A DNA stretch of 30,833 nucleotides from CAZWSC01 sp964636385. GTDB lineage: Bacteria > Eisenbacteria > RBG-16-71-46 > CAIMUX01. Below are positions 20,736 through 28,543 of this stretch, piece by piece. The stretch spans positions 1 through 30,833 of the forward strand of contig CAZWSC010000040.1 in assembly GCA_964636385.1 (NCBI GenBank), written 5' to 3'. The notes under the pieces are model-generated. The model had not been told where the DNA came from. It saw only the letters and a program-made list of their open reading frames with translations, and searched no databases. The position numbers were made by a program, and so were the translations under genes. The first letter of the stretch is position 1. Every line of letters starts with the position of its first letter.

Positions 20736-21950
20736 ATGAGCAGGAGATCAACACCCCCTGATACGGCCGTTCGCAGCAGACGTGGCGAGTACCGGGGTAA
20801 GTCTCGCCGATGGCTTGTCCTGCCCATTCTCGTCCTGAGCATTCCGATTACGGCAGGCTGGATCCTGCGGGATGAAGCGCCGTCCCGTGAGCTACTGGAT
20901 GCCCGCAGGGAGTGGAGCGCGGCTGTGGAGAGAGCCGGGCCATGGGCAGGTTCTCTGGAATCTGCGCGGACCTTGCTTGACAGCTCGCAGGCACAGATGG
21001 ACAGACAGTTCGCCCGCATCCCTCCGCTCCGTCGATTCGGCCAGTCAAGGGCCCTGATCGAGGCTGCCCGCGATTCGATTGCGGCGGGCGAGGAAGCGGC
21101 TGCCGGACGCCGCCGGGCTCATCTGAGTGCCATGGAAGCCGGGTTGTTCCGGGTCTCCAGCCTGCTTCTGGATGCCCGGTCTCTTTTTGAACTCATGGAG
21201 ACCGACCTGGACGCCCTCAACTCGATTGTCTCGGCCGAAACGCACCTGGCGGCAGCCCGCGAGCTCGTTGATGGCGATCGCCCCGATGCGGGTGAACTGA
21301 TGCTGACACAGGCTGAGTCGGAAGTCGCCCGATCTGTCCAGTATCTGAGGAGTCGCCTGGACCAGTTCCTGTCGCGGCGTAACTCATGGAATGAGTGGTG
21401 TGATGAGGCCCTGGAGGTCTCACGGAGTTCCGGGTTGCCTGTCATCCTCGTGGATAAGCTCAACCGCACCTGCTTCGTGCTCGTGCTTGGCGCTGTCCGG
21501 GACTCGTTTCCCATGGAAATGGGCCCGAACTGGATGAGCCGGAAGCTCCATTCCGGAGACAAGGCGACTCCCGAGGGTTCTTACGAGATTGTGCAGCTCA
21601 AGACTGGAGGCCAGACGATCTACCATAAGGCGGCGCTGATCAACTATCCCAATCCTGTGGACAGGGAGAGATATGACCGGGGCCGCAGATCGGGGCGGAT
21701 CCCGCCAGGGGCCGGAGTTGGAGGGCTGATTCAGATCCACGGAAAGGGAGGGAAGGGTTCGGACTGGACTCTTGGATGTGTCAGCCTGAAGGATACGGAC
21801 ATGGATCGTCTCATGCCGTATCTTCGCGTGGGTACCCCCGTCTACATCGTGGGCGTCTGGAGAGAACCGTCCTGGCTTGCCCTGCTTGATGAGGTGAAGC
21901 TGCCGGGCAGTCTCCCAGACAGCGGTCGACAGGTCTGGATGGCCCGCTAG
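20736..21950 (+). CDS. L,D-transpeptidase (YkuD fold), membrane-anchored
   Basis: A 404-residue envelope protein that should crosslink peptidoglycan or attach proteins to it. A basic cytosolic tail leads into a signal-anchor helix (WLVLPILVLSIPITAGWIL, about 28-46). A largely alpha-helical region follows (about 50-225) that could be a coiled coil or spacer, then the YkuD domain with LVDKLNRTCFVLV, GDKATPEGSYEI (the usual 'TPxGxY' segment), IQIHGKGG (His335) and DWTLGCVSL (catalytic Cys348). The DWTxGC form is that of YafK-like members rather than the SHGC of Ykud/ErfK types. The start is uncertain: ATG 20736 and GTG 20712 both lack a good ribosome binding site. It precedes the AsmA-like gene by 31 bases. 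Confidence 0.88.
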   Translation: MSRRSTPPDTAVRSRRGEYRGKSRRWLVLPILVLSIPITAGWILRDEAPSRELLDARREWSAAVERAGPWAGSLESARTLLDSSQAQMDRQFARIPPLRRFGQSRALIEAARDSIAAGEEAAAGRRRAHLSAMEAGLFRVSSLLLDARSLFELMETDLDALNSIVSAETHLAAARELVDGDRPDAGELMLTQAESEVARSVQYLRSRLDQFLSRRNSWNEWCDEALEVSRSSGLPVILVDKLNRTCFVLVLGAVRDSFPMEMGPNWMSRKLHSGDKATPEGSYEIVQLKTGGQTIYHKAALINYPNPVDRERYDRGRRSGRIPPGAGVGGLIQIHGKGGKGSDWTLGCVSLKDTDMDRLMPYLRVGTPVYIVGVWREPSWLALLDEVKLPGSLPDSGRQVWMAR

Positions 21951-21981
21951 CAATGTCCCGCGGGAGTGAGAGGTCAGGCCG

Positions 21982-24363
21982 TTGAGCAGAAGAGTCCGGC
22001 GCGTCATCGCGGCAGTGGCCATCGGTGTGGTCATCGCCGTCACGGCACTGGTGCTTGGTGCGCTCCATCTGCGGACTGAGCTTCAGGACAGGGTGAACAG
22101 CCTGAATGCCTCCGCTCTTCTCCGGGATTCAGGCCTGGGGCTTCGCGTCGTTTCCTTCGATTGGGGGGAGACCGACTTCAAGTGGCTTCCCACGCCGTCG
22201 CTCATCTTGAGGGGAGTACGTGGGCGATTCCATTCCGGGCGGCCGGGTCCGGGCCCGCTCTCCGCCAGGCTCGATGTGGACGAGCTCCGAATCCTCTACG
22301 GCTGGCGCCGTCTGGCGGAAGGGAAAGCAGACCGGATCGAGCTTGAAGGAGGGCTCCTGGAGTGTGGACCGGATCTCCTCCCCGGCCTGCCGATGTTCTA
22401 CAGTGATGCGCTTGATGGGAAGACCAGGGCGATCCCATGGAGTGAGCTTCTGGATACGCTCGGTGACAGTATGAGTTCTGCCCCGGATTCTCCTGTGGAT
22501 ATGGGACGACCGACTCTATCCGTGCAGGATCTGGAGGTGCGCTTCCTGGAATGGGAGGTGTTTCCGGGGCGTGCCTTCCTGATGCGGGAGGCCAGGGCGG
22601 TCCGGCACGGGGAGAACTGGGATCTGTGGGCGGCAGTGGAGGCTGGTTGCCCTGACAGCGTCCCCATGGCGATTCCCGTAAGGGTCCGGATTGAAGATAC
22701 GACCTTGCGGCAACTGGAGGCTGGTCTGGTAGAGGACCGACCAGCGCTCGTCCTGGAGACATGCTCATCCGGAGGGTGGAGTCTCACTCTGGAGGCAGTC
22801 CGGGGATCCCTGGCGCAGGCTGTCCTGTCAGACAGGGATGGTCTGGCTGGACGAACCAGTTGGTCAGGACCGTGGAAGATCGAGGTGGAAGGGCTCGATC
22901 ACGTTCCATCCGGCATGGTGAGGGCGGAACTCGGCCTGGGCCCGGGCCGCTTCAGTGTCCGTAATGGTGCTTGTGTGATCGAGGCCGGCACACACGGGGC
23001 CATTACCTTTGAGTCTGACCGGATTCGGTCTTCGGAGCTCATGTTGTGGTCGACAGATACTACAGGTGACAGCGTGCGAATCGAGTTCGAGCTGTGGAAA
23101 CCGGCACAGGGCGTGAACAGCAGAGGGGCCGTGCAGGGAAGACTCTGCCTCGGGTGGCTCGGCATCCTGGGAGCTGCCTGGAGCGGACAGGGTACTGCCG
23201 ACGCCGACATGAGCTTTTCCGCCGGCGCGGTACCCGGAAGTACCAGGCTGCAGGTGCGCGCCGAAGGGGTCCTGCGGGGATGGTACGATTCGCTCAGCAT
23301 TCCCTGGCTGGAACGGCCATTCTCGGATGGCTCGTTCAGCATTAGCGCAGACAACGGGCTCTGGAATCTGATGCTTGATGGCACCATGGGTGCCAGTTCG
23401 TTTGACCTGGCAATTGAGGACGTCGCACAGACACTCCCTGCGGGCGAGATCCGGGATGGTGCCGCCTCCCGCTGGTTCTTCGAGTCGAAGGGCGGCAGGC
23501 TGGAGGATTTCGCCCTGAGCCCGGAGAGGGCCGGAGGCATCCGTGGTGTGCCTTTCTGGCCGGCCCTTCCCGGATGCGGAGTTGCACGACTGTCGAAAGG
23601 CTCGTTCTTCGGCGCCCCGGTGGATGAGATGCTGCTAAGGATGCGTCGCTCGCTGCGCGCCGTCGATCTGGACACGCTTCAGGTCCGGGTGGCGGACGGC
23701 TGGATCCACGGCGGCAGGGGCCGGGTTGAGGGCGGCGGTAACCGGATTGCACCAGAGCCGCCGGCCGATCTGCACGTCAAGGCGGACAGCATTGATCTCG
23801 TTCGCCTTGCTCCTGCGCTCCGTGCGCTGGGTCTTGATCCTGGTGCCGGGATTTCCGGGCGTCTGTCCGGGGAAGCAGATCTCCGGTGGACACCGGAGTA
23901 CGACTGGGAGCGGCCAGGTCTCTCGGCGAGTGGGACCATCCAGGTTGCGCATGGCGAGGTGCGCGATCACCAGTTCCTGGAGTACCTCCGTGGATGGACC
24001 GGCCTCGATGGCCTTCGATCACTCTCTTTCCGCCATGGCGTTGTCAGCTTCGGCACGGTCCGGGATGGTCTTCTGGTCTGGGACGACATGTTCATCGATT
24101 CGGATCTACTGCGCGTGGAGGGGGCGGGCACGGTGAGCGCCGGGGACAGCCTGTGGGCTGTCCTGCGGGCCGAGATCGGTTCCGGAGATTCCTGGACGGA
24201 GCTTCTGAGATCCGTGTTGCGGCCGGGAACCGCTGTCCACATCTGGATCGAGGGGCCGGCTGAACTGCCGGATGTGCGGGTCATCGGGTCCTCCGCCTAT
24301 CGCGATGCCCGGGACAGGATCCGCGGTCTTTTCACCGAAGGGAGCGGCCACCGTCGACCGTGA
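21982..24363 (+). CDS. AsmA-like envelope protein
   Basis: A 793-residue protein with an N-terminal anchor helix (VIAAVAIGVVIAVTALVLGA, about 8-27) and a long, beta-rich extracytoplasmic part. The C-terminal 200 residues look like the AsmA C-terminal domain: DLHVKADSIDLVRLAPALRA, GAGISGRLSGEADLRW, SASGTIQVAHGEVRDHQFLE, LSFRHGVVSFGTVRDGLLVW and RVEGAGTVSAGDSLW, giving an Ile/Val-rich repeated strand pattern. AsmA-family proteins are thought to bridge the periplasm and help move lipids or assemble the outer membrane; that role is inferred here. The start is TTG 21982, with GAGAGG 8 bases upstream. It follows the L,D-transpeptidase gene closely, and its last 32 bases overlap the opposing SDR gene. 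Confidence 0.75.
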   Translation: MSRRVRRVIAAVAIGVVIAVTALVLGALHLRTELQDRVNSLNASALLRDSGLGLRVVSFDWGETDFKWLPTPSLILRGVRGRFHSGRPGPGPLSARLDVDELRILYGWRRLAEGKADRIELEGGLLECGPDLLPGLPMFYSDALDGKTRAIPWSELLDTLGDSMSSAPDSPVDMGRPTLSVQDLEVRFLEWEVFPGRAFLMREARAVRHGENWDLWAAVEAGCPDSVPMAIPVRVRIEDTTLRQLEAGLVEDRPALVLETCSSGGWSLTLEAVRGSLAQAVLSDRDGLAGRTSWSGPWKIEVEGLDHVPSGMVRAELGLGPGRFSVRNGACVIEAGTHGAITFESDRIRSSELMLWSTDTTGDSVRIEFELWKPAQGVNSRGAVQGRLCLGWLGILGAAWSGQGTADADMSFSAGAVPGSTRLQVRAEGVLRGWYDSLSIPWLERPFSDGSFSISADNGLWNLMLDGTMGASSFDLAIEDVAQTLPAGEIRDGAASRWFFESKGGRLEDFALSPERAGGIRGVPFWPALPGCGVARLSKGSFFGAPVDEMLLRMRRSLRAVDLDTLQVRVADGWIHGGRGRVEGGGNRIAPEPPADLHVKADSIDLVRLAPALRALGLDPGAGISGRLSGEADLRWTPEYDWERPGLSASGTIQVAHGEVRDHQFLEYLRGWTGLDGLRSLSFRHGVVSFGTVRDGLLVWDDMFIDSDLLRVEGAGTVSAGDSLWAVLRAEIGSGDSWTELLRSVLRPGTAVHIWIEGPAELPDVRVIGSSAYRDARDRIRGLFTEGSGHRRP

Positions 24364-25078
24364 GGACGGTACCGGTGACGAACCCGGCATCCAGAAGATA
24401 CAGGACTGCCTGAACGATATCCCCCGGTGATCCAGTTCTCCCGACAAGGGTGGCCTTCCTGATCCTTTCGCGCATCTCCCCAGGCATGTCATCCGGTGGC
24501 AGCACTGCGCCGGGAGCTACGGCGTTGACCCGGACTTCAGGTGACAGCGCTCGGGCCAGTCCCATGAGGCCAGCACGGAGACCGGCCTTGGCCATGGTGT
24601 AAGGTATCCTGTCCGCATACGGCCGATCCAGCGACCAGTCGAGCAGGGCCACGATCACACCAGCTCCTCTCGCTTTCATCCTGACCCCGGCTTCATTGGC
24701 GAGGAGGAAGGGGGTCGAGAGGTTCACGCGCAGTGTCCGCTCCAGACTTTCCGGCTCGATGTCTCCCACAGGATCCCGCGGATATGACGCGGCGGACAGG
24801 ATAAGCCGATTCACCGGGCCGAGCGATTTCTCGACGCGGTCGAGCAAATCCAGTGCTGATGCCGGCCTCGTGAAGTCGGCGGCGAACACCCGGACAAGCT
24901 CCCTCTCAGCCGGGTCCCTGGTGTTTCGCAGAGTGGAGAGCAGCTCCTCGGCCTGCCTGCGGGAGCTGTTGAAGTGGATGGCCAGGGGACCACCCTGTTC
25001 TGCCACAGCCTCGGACAGAGCCCGACCGAGGCGAACGGCCCCTCCCGTGATCAGCGTGCATGCCCTGTTCATGATCAT
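24332..25078 (-). CDS. Short-chain dehydrogenase, pteridine-reductase-like
   Basis: A 248-residue classical SDR. The cofactor loop is TGGAVRLGRA (11-20), and SAAS (95-98) takes the place of the NNAG motif. The active site has Asp147, Tyr160 and Lys164 (LLDWSLDRPY, then YTMAKAG). An Asp 13 residues before the catalytic Tyr, instead of the usual Ser, is the Asp-Tyr-Lys arrangement of pteridine reductases (PTR1/FolM type). SPEVRVNAVAPGAVLPPDDM also closely resembles bacterial pteridine reductases. It probably reduces dihydrofolate or dihydropterins with NADPH, though the substrate is inferred. I chose ATG 25078 (GGGGGAAGAG upstream) over the longer frame to 25189, which would add a poorly protein-like tail. 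Its 3' end overlaps that of the AsmA-like gene by 32 bases. Confidence 0.88.
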   Translation of the reverse strand: MIMNRACTLITGGAVRLGRALSEAVAEQGGPLAIHFNSSRRQAEELLSTLRNTRDPAERELVRVFAADFTRPASALDLLDRVEKSLGPVNRLILSAASYPRDPVGDIEPESLERTLRVNLSTPFLLANEAGVRMKARGAGVIVALLDWSLDRPYADRIPYTMAKAGLRAGLMGLARALSPEVRVNAVAPGAVLPPDDMPGEMRERIRKATLVGRTGSPGDIVQAVLYLLDAGFVTGTVLTVDGGRSLR

Positions 25079-25128
25079 GCTCTTCCCCCGCAACTCCAGT
25101 GGACGACGGCCGGACTCCACACGTCCCG

Positions 25129-25134
25129 ATTCTA
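25129..25134 (-). promoter_or_regulatory. Candidate -10 box for the SDR gene
   Basis: TAGAAT on the minus strand (25134-25129), five of six consensus bases, about 50 bases before the SDR start. No good -35 box is found at the usual distance, so confidence is low. Confidence 0.3.
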
Positions 25135-25188
25135 GCGCATGTGCATCTCCTGGTGCAGAACTGCTCGCCACGGTCTTCCGCGGCAACA

Positions 25189-25194
25189 TATACT
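25189..25194 (+). promoter_or_regulatory. Candidate -10 box for the acyl-CoA dehydrogenase gene
   Basis: TATACT (25189-25194), five of six consensus bases, about 88 bases before the start codon. No convincing -35 box precedes it. Confidence 0.35.
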
Positions 25195-25281
25195 ACCCGT
25201 CGGCGCCGGGCCGACGGACCGGACCGGCCGACCCGCCATCCGGCGGGACCGCCGGATGATGGCTTGCTCAGAGGAGGAAAG

Positions 25282-26433
25282 ATGATCGATTTCACGCTGA
25301 CTGAAGAGCAGGAGGAGTACCGGAAGCTGGCGCGTGAGTTCGCACAGAAGGAGATTGCGCCCAGGGCGGCTCATCATGACGAGACGAGCGAGTTCCCAAT
25401 GGATATAGCCCGCAAGGCCTGGGACACAGGCCTGATGAACACCCACATTCCCGAGGAATACGGCGGTCTCGGGCTCGGTGTTCTTGAGGGATGCCTGATC
25501 GGAGAGGAGATCGGGGCGGCCTGTTCGGGAATCGGAACCGCGATGGAGGCAAACCAGCTCGCCGAGGCGCCGGTCATAGTCGGGGGGAGTGAGGAGCAGA
25601 AGAAGAAGTGGCTCCAGCCGATGACCGAGGAGTTCGTGCTGGCGGCCTACGCCGTGACCGAACCGGAGGCGGGGAGCGATGTCGCGGGCATCAGGACCAC
25701 GGCCCGCAAGGCAGGTTCCGAGTATGTGATCAACGGATCCAAGATGTGGATCACCAGTGCGGGTGTGGCGGACTGGTACTTCGTCCTCGCTCTCACCAGT
25801 CCTGATCGCGGCGCGCGTGGAATGAGCGCGTTCATCGTTCCCCGCGAGACCCCGGGTGTGGAGGTCGGCAAGAAGGAGCCCACCATGGGGCAGAGGGCCA
25901 GTGACACGCGCTCGATTACCTTCAACGACGTGGTGGTGCCTGAGGAGAACCGGATCGGCAGGGAGGGTCGTGGGTGGTTCCTGGCGATGAAGGCCTTTGA
26001 GCACACCCGTCCTGTTGTTGCTTCAGCAGCAGTCGGAGTTGCGCGCGCGGCCCTCGAGCACTCGATAAGATACGCCCGCGAGAGGAAGAGCTTCGGCCAG
26101 CCGATAGCGCAGCACCAGGCGATTGCCTTCATGCTTGCCGACATGGCCAGGGATGTTGCCTCCTCGAGACTGCTCGTCTGGAAGGCGGCTGCGGCGATCG
26201 ATCGCGGCGAGGGCAGCCTTCTCGAAGCGGCATACGCCAAGCTGATGGCCGCCGACGCGTGCATGCGCGTGACCACGGACGCCGTGCAGATCTTCGGCGG
26301 ATACGGCTACAGCCGGGAGTATCCCGTGGAGAAGCTGATGAGGGACGCCAAGATCTTCCAGATCTATGAGGGGACGAGCCAGATCCAGCGGCACATCATC
26401 GCCGGTGAGATCATGAAACGCGGTACCGCGTGA
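25282..26433 (+). CDS. Acyl-CoA dehydrogenase
   Basis: A 383-residue FAD enzyme that introduces the 2,3-double bond into acyl-CoA, the first step of beta-oxidation. Landmarks run in order: the helical N-terminal domain (FTLTEEQEEYRKLAREFAQK), FAD/substrate strands AYAVTEPEAGSDVAGIRTTA and KMWITSAGVADWYFVLA, the C-terminal bundle RKSFGQPIAQHQAIAFMLAD, FGGYGYSREYPVEKLMRDAK, and IYEGTSQIQRHIIA. In the last, Glu363 is at the catalytic-base position of short- and medium-chain enzymes. The overall resemblance is to medium-chain acyl-CoA dehydrogenase, but chain length is not certain. ATG 25282 has AGGAGG 4 bases upstream; the frame is open to 25099 without protein character. No electron-transfer flavoprotein gene lies in the window. 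It is convergent with the GT2 gene. Confidence 0.95.
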   Translation: MIDFTLTEEQEEYRKLAREFAQKEIAPRAAHHDETSEFPMDIARKAWDTGLMNTHIPEEYGGLGLGVLEGCLIGEEIGAACSGIGTAMEANQLAEAPVIVGGSEEQKKKWLQPMTEEFVLAAYAVTEPEAGSDVAGIRTTARKAGSEYVINGSKMWITSAGVADWYFVLALTSPDRGARGMSAFIVPRETPGVEVGKKEPTMGQRASDTRSITFNDVVVPEENRIGREGRGWFLAMKAFEHTRPVVASAAVGVARAALEHSIRYARERKSFGQPIAQHQAIAFMLADMARDVASSRLLVWKAAAAIDRGEGSLLEAAYAKLMAADACMRVTTDAVQIFGGYGYSREYPVEKLMRDAKIFQIYEGTSQIQRHIIAGEIMKRGTA

Positions 26434-26437
26434 CGCA

Positions 26438-26463
26438 GCGCGCCGGACAGGGTGCCGGCGCGC
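26438..26463. terminator. GC-rich hairpin between convergent genes
   Basis: GCGCGCCGG (26438-26446) and CCGGCGCGC (26455-26463) form a 9-base stem with an 8-base loop, filling the 32-base gap between the acyl-CoA dehydrogenase and GT2 stop codons. Without T-runs on either side it may act as a weak bidirectional terminator or transcription block. Confidence 0.5.
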
Positions 26464-26465
26464 CC

Positions 26466-27419
26466 CTACGTGGCCGAAGCGCGTGTGAAAACCGGATCGC
26501 TGACGTCGAGCTTGGCGACTTCCTGGTAGAACCGCTTCTTCTTGCGGTCGTAGAAGTTCGCGCGTTCCGGGTTGTCCCGGGACCTGTATCCCTCGACCAG
26601 GTGCTCACACTCGCGAACCAGCTCTTCGGCAACGCGGTGTCTCATCATGGCGCTCAGATGACCGCTTTGATAGGCCTTCTCCAGTGCGTACACACGGAAG
26701 CGTTCCAGTCCCCAGTCCTGGCACCTGGCCTCGACCGCAGAGATCTGGAACGCTTCGGCCATGCGGGCAACGGGATACCGGGAGGCGATGCGCAGCCAGA
26801 AGTCATACTCCTCGCAGACAGGGAGGTTCTCGTCGAACGGCGCCTCCGAATCGATGCATTGCCTCCGGAGGATGGAGCCCGAGACCTTCTGCCTCCGGCA
26901 CGCAAGAAGGTCTTCGAATCGGAGCATGTCAATGGTACAGGTCCGGCGGGATGTCAGGCGTTGCTTCTTCCTGGGCGGGATCGGCTCCAGGCATGCACCG
27001 AGATCATGATGTGAATCGAGCGTATCGACCTGGACAGACAGCTTGTGCCGCTGCCAGGTGTCACCGGGATCTGCGTGAGCCAGGAACTCCCCGTTGCTGA
27101 TGGCAACTGCGCGATTGCGCGTGGCGGCCAGCCCACGTCGGTTGACACTGTGCAGGTAGTGTACAAGTACCTGGTTGTGTATCATCTGGATGGAGCGTGT
27201 GCCTGTCTTTTCCTGCAGCGAGTCCCACCACACCCTTTCGGCCCGTGATGCATCCGGCCCGAGCTTCATCAGCACCTCCATGCCGGTGCCGTCATCGGAT
27301 CCATCGTCGGCTACTATGAGCTCGAGATCAGTGTATGACTGGTTAAGGACCGTCTCGACAGTCGCCATCAAGGCGTCCTTGCTGTTATGGGTCGGCACTA
27401 CAACAGAAACTCGCGCCAT
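26466..27419 (-). CDS. Family 2 glycosyltransferase (GT-A fold)
   Basis: A 317-residue protein with an N-terminal GT2 domain: VSVVVPTHNSKDALMATVET, LELIVADDGSDDGT (nucleotide-binding) and, after NRRGLAATRNRAV, the metal-site segment NGEFLAHADPGD, in which ADPGD takes the place of the usual DXD motif. A later CEEYDFWLRIA segment matches the ED(Y/W)DLWLR block of the family, in which an acidic residue acts as base. The last 80 residues are charged and helical. It is likely to add a sugar to a cell-surface glycan. No membrane helix is seen. ATG 27419 has a GGGAGG-type site about 9 bases upstream. It is the only leftward gene between 25.3 and 30.6 kb. Confidence 0.9.
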   Translation of the reverse strand: MARVSVVVPTHNSKDALMATVETVLNQSYTDLELIVADDGSDDGTGMEVLMKLGPDASRAERVWWDSLQEKTGTRSIQMIHNQVLVHYLHSVNRRGLAATRNRAVAISNGEFLAHADPGDTWQRHKLSVQVDTLDSHHDLGACLEPIPPRKKQRLTSRRTCTIDMLRFEDLLACRRQKVSGSILRRQCIDSEAPFDENLPVCEEYDFWLRIASRYPVARMAEAFQISAVEARCQDWGLERFRVYALEKAYQSGHLSAMMRHRVAEELVRECEHLVEGYRSRDNPERANFYDRKKKRFYQEVAKLDVSDPVFTRASAT

Positions 27420-27452
27420 GCCGCACTCCCTCCCTGATCATGTTCCCAGGTG

Positions 27453-27479
27453 CCCGGGGATGTGCTCCATGTCCCCGGG
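27453..27479. other. Hairpin in the leader of the GT2 gene
   Basis: CCCGGGGA (27453-27460) and TCCCCGGG (27472-27479) pair around an 11-base loop, starting 34 bases before the GT2 start codon on the minus strand. A second small hairpin follows at about 27487-27501. It may be a leader element or act as a boundary. Confidence 0.4.
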
Positions 27480-27654
27480 GCTGTGACGGGGGCGATCCCC
27501 GATGCAGCAGATCAAAGTCGATGGCGGATCCGGGGGCGGGCCAACCGCACCCAACCCCTGCGTCCGAACTCTGCCTCCGTCAGCAGTCGCCCGAAGTGTA
27601 CAGCCTTGCGGGCATAAGGTCAAGCCGGACAACAGGAGAGAGAAGCGTTACCGA

Positions 27655-27683
27655 TTGACAGATCTGCCGGGCGCAACTAGATT
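27655..27683 (+). promoter_or_regulatory. Strong sigma-70-like promoter for the LpoB-like operon
   Basis: A perfect -35 box TTGACA (27655-27660), exactly 17 bases and TAGATT (27678-27683), a four-of-six match to the -10 consensus. It is the best promoter match in the window. The leader to the first start codon is about 180 bases. Confidence 0.7.
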
Positions 27684-27870
27684 CCTGATGACGTCCGATC
27701 TCAGAAACCGTTGCCGATCTCAGGGGCTTGTGGCGATTCCATGATCTGGCCTTGGCGCCAATCGGTGCTGGCTGATGCACCTGCAGCAGTCGGGACTATC
27801 GGTTCCGAAACAGACTGGCGAGGAGTCCGGTATGGCCGAGCGTTTGAGATCCGGTCCAAGGAGGGTGCAG

Positions 27871-28515
27871 ATGTCGAGTGCTTTGGTCTGTCCTGCCACT
27901 TGTCGGCGATCCCCGGGGATGCTGGCCTGCCTGTTTGGCGTTCTGGCTGTCGTGGCGGCATTCGGGTGCGCGAAGAGAGAGGTTACACGTGTTCCGGTGG
28001 GGACAACGGTGGATCTGTCGGGGCGCTGGAACGACACCGACAGTCGCGAAGTCTCCGATGCCATGATCCAGGAGGCCTTCGACCGTCCATGGATCACCAA
28101 CTGGATGGAGGAGAGCAGGGGGAAGAGGCCTACCGTCATTGTCGGTGTGATCCGTAACCAGACTTCTGAACACATTCCGGTCGGTACTTTCGTGGGTGAT
28201 ATCGAACGCGCCATGGTCAACTCCGGAAAGGTGAACGTGGTTGCGACAGCGGCCGAGCGCGAGGATCTCCGGGCGGAGAGGATGGACCAGTGGCAACACG
28301 CCACGGAGGAAACGGCCAAGATGATGGGTCGTGAACTGGGCGCGGATTACATGCTGAGTGGCACGATCGAGTCGATCCTGGACAGCGAGGGCGGCCGGCA
28401 GGTCAGGTTCTACCAGGTTGACCTGACCCTGCTGAACATCGAGACGAACCACAAGGCCTGGATCGGCCAGCACAAGATCAAGAAGGTGGTCCAGCAGGGG
28501 CGGTTCAGGCCCTGA
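27871..28515 (+). CDS. LpoB-like lipoprotein (penicillin-binding-protein activator family)
   Basis: A 214-residue predicted lipoprotein: an N-terminal helix (LACLFGVLAVVAA) with lipobox AAFGC and acylated Cys33. The mature domain has VDLSGRWNDTDSREVSDAMI, KRPTVIVGVIRNQTSEHIPV, DIERAMVNSGKVNVVATAAE, RELGADYMLSGTIESI and RFYQVDLTLLNIETNHKAWI, the pattern of the LpoB/YcfM family. In E. coli LpoB is an outer-membrane lipoprotein that reaches through the wall to stimulate PBP1b; the same role here is inference. ATG 27871 has AAGGAGG with a 6-base spacer, and the frame is open further upstream without a signal. It starts a unit with a COG3014-like gene (28-base gap). Confidence 0.9.
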   Translation: MSSALVCPATCRRSPGMLACLFGVLAVVAAFGCAKREVTRVPVGTTVDLSGRWNDTDSREVSDAMIQEAFDRPWITNWMEESRGKRPTVIVGVIRNQTSEHIPVGTFVGDIERAMVNSGKVNVVATAAEREDLRAERMDQWQHATEETAKMMGRELGADYMLSGTIESILDSEGGRQVRFYQVDLTLLNIETNHKAWIGQHKIKKVVQQGRFRP

Positions 28516-28543
28516 TGCCGCCCTCCCTGTGCGATTGCACCGC

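Larger units (their letters stand above)
27420..27870. other. Divergent intergenic region, GT2 gene and LpoB-like gene
   Basis: This 451-base region holds GC-rich hairpins in the leftward GT2 leader (27453-27479, and CGGGG-GCGAT-CCCCG at about 27487-27501), a good rightward promoter (27655-27683) and a leader of about 180 bases before the LpoB-like gene. Short frames are present but show no protein character. Confidence 0.5.

Noticed and set aside
21771..21785. Missing His in the L,D-transpeptidase motif (LGC rather than HGC)
   Set aside because: YafK-like members of the family normally have an x-x-GC form without that His. The catalytic Cys and the upstream His are present, so it is not a defect.
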